NCBI GenBank assembly: GCA_947561715.1
Contig: OX387200.1
Location: 436,501 to 500,500, forward strand
Direction: 5' to 3'
From: Ascidia mentula
Taxonomy: Eukaryota > Chordata > Ascidiacea > Phlebobranchia > Ascidiidae
DNA: 64,000 nucleotides
The position numbers were made by a program, and so were the translations under genes. The notes beneath the pieces were generated by a model. That model had not been told where the DNA came from. It made no database searches and saw only the letters and a list, made by a program, of their open reading frames with translations. Below, in pieces: positions 57,321-64,000 of the stretch; the stretch's first letter is position 1; every line of letters begins with the position of its first letter.

Positions 57321-57643
57321 TTTCTTCAAATATTTAACAAGATACTAAATAACTGTCCTACCACAAAAAAATCAATTGGAAAATGGATTAGTTGAAATGT
57401 TTAAACCACATATTACAATGAAAATGGGTATGTGACAATAATGGCAGTGAAAGAAATGGATAAAATACATACTAGCAATTACATTTTGAGATGTAATTTG
57501 TAAGAACTGGAATATCTGACATTTTAACACCGGTTAGAAAAGAGTTTTAGTCTGTAAACACAAATGAAAAAAACAGCAGGACACAAAGTTCACAACATCA
57601 TAGAAGGTGGCCTGGTCAACACAGGAATTGCAAATAACAATAA
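57321..57643. other. Short spacer between TAF2 and LRRC61 (both -)
   Basis: On the minus strand I see no canonical AATAAA or ATTAAA in these 323 nt. There is a polypyrimidine-AG (TTTTTTTGTGGTAG) ending at 57358. This is what a resolved operon junction would look like; it is not proof of one. Confidence 0.45.
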
Positions 57644-60600
57644 CTAGTCAAAATTTAAGGGGGAAGTTGCAGAGGCAAACGGGGAATTAACCGAACTGGC
57701 TGGGGTTGCTGGTGACGACCAGTCACTGTCGCCACGGTGACGGTGTTTGTGTTTATGCTTGTGTTTACGCTTTTTCTTCTTTTCACGAGTAGCTGTTAAA
57801 GGTTGGGGCAGTTGTATTGTTTCCTGCTTAACTGGAGTTGACATGGGAAGGTAATCGTCACCATAGCGACTCGGTGGAGATTGCCATGATGAGGATGGCT
57901 CTGGGGCACCTCCTGGTGTTGAGGGTCTTGATGGCATGTCGATGTGGGAGAGGGAGAGCAGGCTCTCAGCTGCGAGTACATCCGCCGTGTCGAGAACACT
58001 GTGGCTTCGCGAGGCACCACCAAATTTAATTTTCATTTTTAACTTGTTGGGTTGGTCAGTTGATTGTGATGTAACAACTGGCATAGAAGTCGGTCGTTTT
58101 AGTTTTGAAGGACCAGGTGAGTCGTTGTCGTAGGAACGTTTCTCATTCCTTGTGTTTGGGTTAATTTGAGTTTTTCCTTTCTTCAGATTCACGACAACTC
58201 CAAACTGTGGGGCTGGAAGGCAGTTAGGACGACTTTTACCAAAAAGTTTGTAGTACAAATCCACAGCTTCGCATCTTAACCGAGGGTCATAGAAAGTATC
58301 ATGATTTATGAAATTCCAAAGCTTTTCAACCAAGGCAGCGTTGTTCAGGGGTGACTTAGAATCTTTAGCAAATGGTGGATTCCTAATAATAGCATTGAGA
58401 ATGCCATGCTTAATTTCAGATACAGGGTCGTTAATTGCAAGATCCAGCAGCCAGTTTAGTTCATCATTATTTAAATTAACTTTTATCAAATCAACCAGAC
58501 ATTCCACTGCCACGAGTCGAACATCCCTAAAAAATCCATAAACAGCGTAACTTTTGAACAGTTCGAAGTCAGCAGGTAGGTGACCATTGCGTTGCAAGTT
58601 TCTTATTGCACGTAGACAACTGACAGTAATTGTATTCCTGTATGATGGCAGGTGCTTTTCCAGGTTTAGGAACCTCGCCACCTCATCAATAATTGCTCTC
58701 ACATCTGCAGGAAGAAGTTCTGCAGTCAGTTTTTGCTCAGCTGACATTGTGACAGCTGGAGTGATCGTATTATTGAGAGCAGTGACCAAAGCAGCCCGGT
58801 AGTAATTGTCAGAATATTTATTGTTTGAGTTGTCATTAAATTTAACAAGATCGAGCAAGAACTGCAATATTTCTTTGGGACAAACACCATTAACATTCCT
58901 AAGCATGGACATTGCAACAGGGATGTTTTTTTGCATGAAATATTGCTGGAAGTTGCTGAAGTTGTTCATTCGTACGATGGGAGGGGATGTTTCACAGCAG
59001 AAAAACCTCGTGAAAATGTTTAGCAAAGCAGGTCGACCGGTCCAGTTGTTTACCATAGAGTTGGCAACTTTTGCCAGACAAATACTTGCTTGCATTCGAA
59101 CCTTGTAATAGTAGAGTTTGTTTTCAATAATATCGCTTAGAGCAGTGCAGGTAGCTTGTGAAGGTAACTGCTGTAACATTTTTATTGCTTCGTTTTGGCC
59201 CACAATGTCACGCTCAAACCTAACCTGATATTGCCACATATAGTCTGGCTGTTGGAAATGAACAACCCTCGGGACCGTTACATCTGGATCTATTCTGATC
59301 CATAAAACTGGTGACTCTGGATCCATTGCATTGATGTCAATATCTGCTTCGTCACCATTACTCAGCGGGATTTTCTTTCTTTTGTTTCGTCGGCTTTTTG
59401 AGTGACACGGCAAATCATGTTTTGTTGTATTTTCTTCAATCTGGATCGTGTGGTTGAACGAACCGTCCAACTCCTGTACACGGACAACAAGAGGGCCAAC
59501 ATACTTTTGAGTTCCCTTACCAATAAGATCCTGTTTGATGTCAAGTTCAACCGCATTGCGCTTTCTGTTGAAGATGAAACTGCTTCTGAAACACACGATA
59601 CCACCTTTCTTCACCCATTGATCTGTCAGGTTTGATATATCTTTGCCTGACACTGAATATGTTGATTTAAGAAAAACAGCTGTAGAGAGCAGCATTGTGG
59701 ACCAAGATGAGCTCAGTACTTTTTGTTGTGCTGATGTACTTGCCAACGACAAGAGCTTATTAAAAGCCTGAAGAAGCAACTGCGCACCGATTCTGTTTTC
59801 TATCTGACGCATAACTATGTGAGCTTTGCACCTTAGTATCTTGTAATGTTGGAGAGATATAGTGTGTGGATGTTGATGGGGAAAATGCCTTGAAAATGAT
59901 GAATCCCTTATGTTGTAATGAAGAACAACAGGACCATAAGTTGTCTCGTATTCACACAACTTGTCAACTTCACTGGCTATCCAGTGACGATATTCACTGT
60001 TCCCGAATGTGCTGCGAAGCCAAAGTCCATACAAGTATCCTGATATTCCTGCAGGAACCCAGTAGTCATTCCATGACTCTCTCGCCATGAAACATCCAAA
60101 AAATTGTTCAGCCAAAGCTCTGGCCATGTGTTTCCGTGTAACTGGTGTTTGATCCAAAACAATTTTACTATAAAGCAGATTTACACTAAATAGACCCACT
60201 GATGCATAAGGAATGGCCTCCTGGTACGCCTCACCCACAAAAACTTGCTTGTAACAGGAATAAGGGAATCGAAAACTCAAAATTTCTTCGTAAAACTCAA
60301 TAATTTCATGACAAGTTTCAGTTGTATGTTCCAGCAATGGCATGAGTTGGGGCAAACAGAAATGAGTAACTTCGTGCATGTGGGGGTCAACGAGGATCTG
60401 GAATGGGCCGACGGCCAGTGTGATGTTTGGTGCGGCTGTCGGAATACTGAGAATGTAATGAAAGGTTTTACGTTTTTTGTCTGGGGTGAAAACAGTTTCC
60501 ACGAGATCGCCACATGAAACTGCAGTCATCGACTCATCCACTGTGAACTCCATTTTCCAAGTGCACGGCTCTGAGTAGGTGTCAATGCAAGGAAACCACA

Positions 60601-61129
60601 GACGTGCGGAGTTTTCATGTCTGTATGTGAACAAATGTGTGCCGAGCTCCTTATACGTTCCTTCACCCTTGGGAACGACAAAGTGAATTCCACCTTTTGG
60701 ATTTTCAAGGGTGAAATCCATGCTGATGCATATGGGCTTTTGGTCTTTAACCTTTTTGTGAACTTCCGAAGGTATTTTTATGGTCACTTCCCCATGATAC
60801 CCTGAGTCCTGATCAACACTCTCTACTGCTGTCAAGTGGCAAGAACCAAGAAATTCCAAGTTGCGTGATTTAGGGTCTCTCTGTGTTAGGTCAAGTGATG
60901 GGTCTTGATACTGGAACGTAGCCTCATGATTGTCAACACAAACGCGGTGGATTCTCGCCTGCTTGCAGTTAACCTTCACAGACTTTAAATCACCTTTCCT
61001 GGGTTGAAGCATTAACTCAACATAACCCATCAACGCCTTCCTCTGAAAGTTGATTGATGTGATGCAGAGGAGTTGGTGACTCAGCTTAAACGGCCTCTGG
61101 AACTCTGTTTTCTTTCCTCTTTTATCCAT
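57644..61129 (-). CDS. TAF2: Transcription initiation factor TFIID subunit 2, intronless
   Basis: TAF2 is a TFIID subunit that contacts initiator DNA at RNA polymerase II promoters. A single exon encodes 1161 residues; human TAF2 has 1199. The N-terminal ~500 residues have the M1-aminopeptidase fold (VTIKIPSEVH; GTHLFTYRHENSARLWFPC; LPQLMPLLEHTTETC). The zinc-peptidase HExxH site is replaced by ALAEQFFG near residue 336, so it should be catalytically dead, as in all TAF2. HEAT-like helices follow (LQQLPSQATCTALSDIIENK; DVRLVAVECLVDLIK). The C-terminus is disordered, with a Lys/His tract (KKKKRKHKHKHKHRHRG) near residue 1116, as in vertebrate TAF2. The start codon precedes DKRGKKTEFQRPFKL, which fits the family. 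Confidence 0.97.
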   Translation of the reverse strand: MDKRGKKTEFQRPFKLSHQLLCITSINFQRKALMGYVELMLQPRKGDLKSVKVNCKQARIHRVCVDNHEATFQYQDPSLDLTQRDPKSRNLEFLGSCHLTAVESVDQDSGYHGEVTIKIPSEVHKKVKDQKPICISMDFTLENPKGGIHFVVPKGEGTYKELGTHLFTYRHENSARLWFPCIDTYSEPCTWKMEFTVDESMTAVSCGDLVETVFTPDKKRKTFHYILSIPTAAPNITLAVGPFQILVDPHMHEVTHFCLPQLMPLLEHTTETCHEIIEFYEEILSFRFPYSCYKQVFVGEAYQEAIPYASVGLFSVNLLYSKIVLDQTPVTRKHMARALAEQFFGCFMARESWNDYWVPAGISGYLYGLWLRSTFGNSEYRHWIASEVDKLCEYETTYGPVVLHYNIRDSSFSRHFPHQHPHTISLQHYKILRCKAHIVMRQIENRIGAQLLLQAFNKLLSLASTSAQQKVLSSSWSTMLLSTAVFLKSTYSVSGKDISNLTDQWVKKGGIVCFRSSFIFNRKRNAVELDIKQDLIGKGTQKYVGPLVVRVQELDGSFNHTIQIEENTTKHDLPCHSKSRRNKRKKIPLSNGDEADIDINAMDPESPVLWIRIDPDVTVPRVVHFQQPDYMWQYQVRFERDIVGQNEAIKMLQQLPSQATCTALSDIIENKLYYYKVRMQASICLAKVANSMVNNWTGRPALLNIFTRFFCCETSPPIVRMNNFSNFQQYFMQKNIPVAMSMLRNVNGVCPKEILQFLLDLVKFNDNSNNKYSDNYYRAALVTALNNTITPAVTMSAEQKLTAELLPADVRAIIDEVARFLNLEKHLPSYRNTITVSCLRAIRNLQRNGHLPADFELFKSYAVYGFFRDVRLVAVECLVDLIKVNLNNDELNWLLDLAINDPVSEIKHGILNAIIRNPPFAKDSKSPLNNAALVEKLWNFINHDTFYDPRLRCEAVDLYYKLFGKSRPNCLPAPQFGVVVNLKKGKTQINPNTRNEKRSYDNDSPGPSKLKRPTSMPVVTSQSTDQPNKLKMKIKFGGASRSHSVLDTADVLAAESLLSLSHIDMPSRPSTPGGAPEPSSSWQSPPSRYGDDYLPMSTPVKQETIQLPQPLTATREKKKKRKHKHKHKHRHRGDSDWSSPATPASSVNSPFASATSPLNFD

Positions 61130-62712
61130 CTCTATTTTTGTGTTTCAGCAATGTACTAAATTTATTGTGTTACATCACTATAAAGCAACAGACCTGCAAA
61201 CATGTACAGACTGTTGCATGTTACTACCAACATTTGGTTAATTGTTACGGTAAAACATACCTTCAAATACCCATTGCAGACAGTATGGAAAAACACCCAA
61301 GAGACGCTAGTCGATAAAACTTTTTTCCAGTCGAAAAAAGTTTAACGCTCACAACTTTGCCGTTTCTTAATGGATTTCGATGATTTTTGCACAAGTTGCA
61401 TGGAATGGCATGTAGTTTTTTTTTCATAAAAAATCTAACGATTTATGGGACGAATATTAATGTACATTGTCATAAGTCGGTAATAACTACTTTTATCGAA
61501 CCGCGGCCACGACCATTCATACACCGTTACCACATGCGGATACCGACAGACTAGTAACCCTAATTTTATCCATTAGGTAGCGCTATTTTTGTAGATGTTT
61601 TTTCAAATTTTTGTTGGTAGGGGCACAATCTCTAAGATCCACAAATCTGAATAAAGTAAGGCTTACATTTCCACATTGTATCAATGAATGTATAATATAA
61701 CAATATGGACACAAACTCAATGCTGATGTTGGGTATGATGCACATGAGGCTTTTAAATGGCTTGTGCTCTGAATCGTATCACAGTATCCGTATATTGGTT
61801 TGATCAGTGGTTTTGAGACAACTGATTATTTTTTGCTTCATAGATAGTTGACAAAAGATTAGTTGCACAAATAAACAAAATATTATAAAAACATTGGATG
61901 CTATAGATGCAACCATGATACAACACAAGTTATGGGGTTCATTAATTTTCTATAGCCTTGGTTTTACAGTTAGGTTAATATTTTGGGGATTTTGTTCCGT
62001 TGGTACTGTATGAGCTACGACTTTTTATTATTTCGAATTATTATTTTTCGCCGTCATCAAATAAAGATAAAATATGCAATAAAATGCGTCACTTATTGGC
62101 CCTGGGGTACCGGATAAAACCATACCTGGATATATAAAATATCGGCCTTGTGCATGGTTCGACAATGTTGCAAAATAGAAGACGCTCATTGCAAAAGTTT
62201 ATTTTTGTGTATAAGCTGCAGACAGATGGTCACTGTTTCGACCTAAAAGGTCTCATCAGTGAAGCTGGTGTGACTTTCAGACGACTTTGCTGACCAAACG
62301 GCCAAGCAAAGACTTCCACTTTGTGGTGACTATACAATCACCGTCATCCATTGGGCACCAAACTAGGTGCAACCTTACGGAGAAAACAAGGTGGAAACAC
62401 AATGGCCAAGCAATGCTCAACCAATAGTGCCGTTTAATTTTTTGTTTTTACCATTTATGATTTTTGTCGACTACGAAAATTATCACATGCTGGTTCGAAG
62501 CAGCAATGACGTCATGTTGGATTTCCGTCACGTGATAAGCCTGACCTGGAACAATACAAATTTCTAGCTTTGGTTGGCGCTAGATTTTGCAACTCCACAC
62601 CCCGGTTTCAATAAAAATTTTCCGGCCTTTCAATTACTTCAACTGTTTAAATATTAATTTCTCCAAAAATAAACACAAGCATTCCAAGTCATCACTGTTT
62701 TATTTGTGAGGT
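61130..62712. other. Intergenic region, TAF2 5' side / GH16 gene 3' side
   Basis: About 1.6 kb holds the presumed TAF2 promoter and the GH16 3' UTR. A full-length copy of the GGTCTCATCAG repeat family lies at 62212-62374, and a TGACGTCA near 62509. No gene is recognised. Confidence 0.45.
62212..62374 (+). repeat. Dispersed repeat, long right-side copy (GGTCTCATCAG family)
   Basis: The copy runs from GCTGCAGACAG through CACTGTTTCGACC, GGTCTCATCAG and CTTCCACTTTGTGGT to GGGCACCAAACTAGGTGC. It is collinear with the copy at 8575-8738 and about 163 bp long, with no coding capacity. Confidence 0.7.
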
Positions 62713-63987
62713 TTAGTTCGCCCAAACCCTGATGTTTTTAACTTGAAGAGCTGCGTTTTCGCCGTTGTTCACATCTGGCTGCCAAGTTGGGTACCTGGAA
62801 GTGACAACATTATTAGATACACCGATCTGTTTACGATGTTGTATTTTTGATCTACATTTGAAAGTTAAAGGTTTATCAAAACGTAATAGCATATATCGAA
62901 GATTCAATGTCATAGATTGACAACGCACCCTACTCAAGGGCTAGAATATAATTTACTTCTAGCCAAACAAACAATTTTGTTTTTCAACCAATCTTTGTTT
63001 CAATAAAAACATATAGATTTGTGCACCATTGGTTCTTTGCATTCCAAAAGTCCCTCATGGCTGTAGGTGAGTCATTCGTCCACGGTTTTGCTCCGTTTCC
63101 GTTGATCCAGGAATCCTGGAAGAATCCGTTTGTTCCACCAACAGCCAAGTTGATCACCAGATAAAACTGAGGGCGAAAAAACAAAAATAAAAATATCGGT
63201 TCGTTTGATCAAAATGCCAGAGAAAAAGGAATGAAAAGCTTGATAATAATATCTGTAAGATTTTGGCGTAAACTTCCGAAAAGTTAAATACCTCTTGGTC
63301 AAATGGGGCCATTTTGTTGGGGCTATTGGCCCAGGGGTTATCAGACCCAGGAGCAGATGTTCCGAATTCCCCGAAATCCCAGAAACCATCACTTCCAGGA
63401 TCCACGGTCATTATCAGGTTGTTGTCAATGTAGAAAGAAACTGAATCTGGTTTCCAGTCAACGGAGTAAGTGTGGAATTGACTCGCGAAAGTTCCGTGTC
63501 TGAAATTTTATAAAGCAAAAACATAGCTTAATTTTTTTTTCAATGACGAAATTTTATTGCAAGATTTTCATTTTAAATGAGATTAAAGCAATCCTTTCGT
63601 TTGCGTTATAACTCAAGTAAATATCTAGGTTTTGTGATCAGAAATATTATTATTTTAAGCTGGTTCTTCTTACTGCTCAGTGGTGGTTTTCTCGTAACCG
63701 TTAAGCGGCCAATACGGCCCCCAGTGCATTGTGGATCCCATTGCGTCATTTCCGTGGGAGACACCTTGGGTGTCCTTGAGATTGGAATTTCCTAAAAGCA
63801 AAATATTTAAATGATATAATTCCTATAGATCACAGTGTACACTAGGTTGGGATGCAAGAAAACCCATGTTGGTTTGGATGTGGTTTAGGGCAGATTTGCT
63901 TTAAAACTTGAAATGAAGAAACACTTACCCCTAGATTCGATGATATCCATTTCACCCGATGCCGGCCATTGTCCGTAATAATTGGTT
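62713..63987 (-). CDS. GH16 beta-1,3-glucanase / glucan-binding protein, 3' part
   Basis: Exons 63987-63929, 63791-63674, 63499-63292, 63166-63027 and 62794-62713 join in phase; the 5' part lies beyond the right edge. The family hydrolyses or binds beta-1,3-glucans, as laminarinases and invertebrate pattern-recognition GNBP/LGBP proteins do. The first exon seen has NYYGQWPASGEMDIIESRG. This contains an intact catalytic E-x-D-x-x-E (EMDIIE), so an active enzyme is more likely than a binding-only GNBP. Then come MHWGPYWPLNGYEKT, FHTYSVDWKPDSVSFYIDN, FYLVINLAVGGTNGFF and the ending WQPDVNNGENAALQVKNIRVW, all typical of the fold. The last donor is a weak GTGCAC but gives the right phase and the family sequence NQWYPTW. 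Confidence 0.92.
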
Positions 63988-64000
63988 CTGTAAACATGAC

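Noticed and set aside
1..64000. CRISPR arrays, bacterial operons, ribosome-binding sites or integrated virus
   Set aside because: The sequence is an animal nuclear genome with introns throughout. The tandem arrays (6311, 31198) are minisatellites without spacers, and no viral gene was seen.

Overview
The window reads as nuclear DNA of a tunicate, most likely Ciona. The evidence is AT-rich sequence with short introns, animal genes that match chordate families, very tight same-strand gene spacing, and splice acceptors sitting 25-75 nt in front of start codons. An exact reverse complement of the Ciona trans-spliced leader, as I know that leader, also occurs at 5410-5425. Gene models were assembled by hand from splice sites and reading phase. 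Exon ends are accurate where phases agree, but no transcript data support them.

Layout. 1661-13336 (+): a serotonin-transporter-like SLC6 gene with 13 shared or canonical coding exons plus an alternative first exon that re-encodes transmembrane segment 1. 14258-24057 (-): a secreted protein with 14 sushi (CCP) domains, three Cys-rich ShK-like modules and a C-terminal domain I do not recognise. 24058-30515: a 6.5 kb stretch with no convincing gene but with foldback and hairpin structures. 30516-32518 (+): a small protein consisting of one death effector domain. 34581-41417 (-): a C2CD2/C2CD2L (TMEM24)-like ER membrane protein with SMP and C2 regions. 41800-45240 (-): intronless POLR1B. 46275-48020 (+): SNAP29. 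49004-52618 (-): RRP9, ACTR5 and MED9, packed like an operon. 53204-54644 (-): a small secreted protein with two thrombospondin type 1 repeats. 55412-57320 (-): LRRC61. 57644-61129 (-): intronless TAF2. 62713-63987 (-): the 3' part of a GH16 beta-1,3-glucanase / glucan-binding protein gene, running off the right edge.

Togetherness. The right half is rich in housekeeping genes for gene expression: Pol I (POLR1B), TFIID (TAF2), Mediator (MED9), INO80 (ACTR5) and U3 snoRNP (RRP9). Several are intronless, and MED9 and ACTR5 are 5 nt apart. This fits the known Ciona habit of operons resolved by spliced-leader trans-splicing. The left half holds multi-exon genes for neurotransmitter uptake, extracellular recognition and death-domain signalling.

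The observations most worth following are: (1) the duplicated, differently regulated TM1 exon of the SERT gene, where the shared 27 codons differ at 19 sites with every change silent; (2) the spliced-leader antisense sequences in front of the second of these exons; (3) the MED9-ACTR5-RRP9 operon; (4) the unknown domain ending the sushi protein; and (5) a strong excess of the palindrome TGACGTCA in noncoding DNA.
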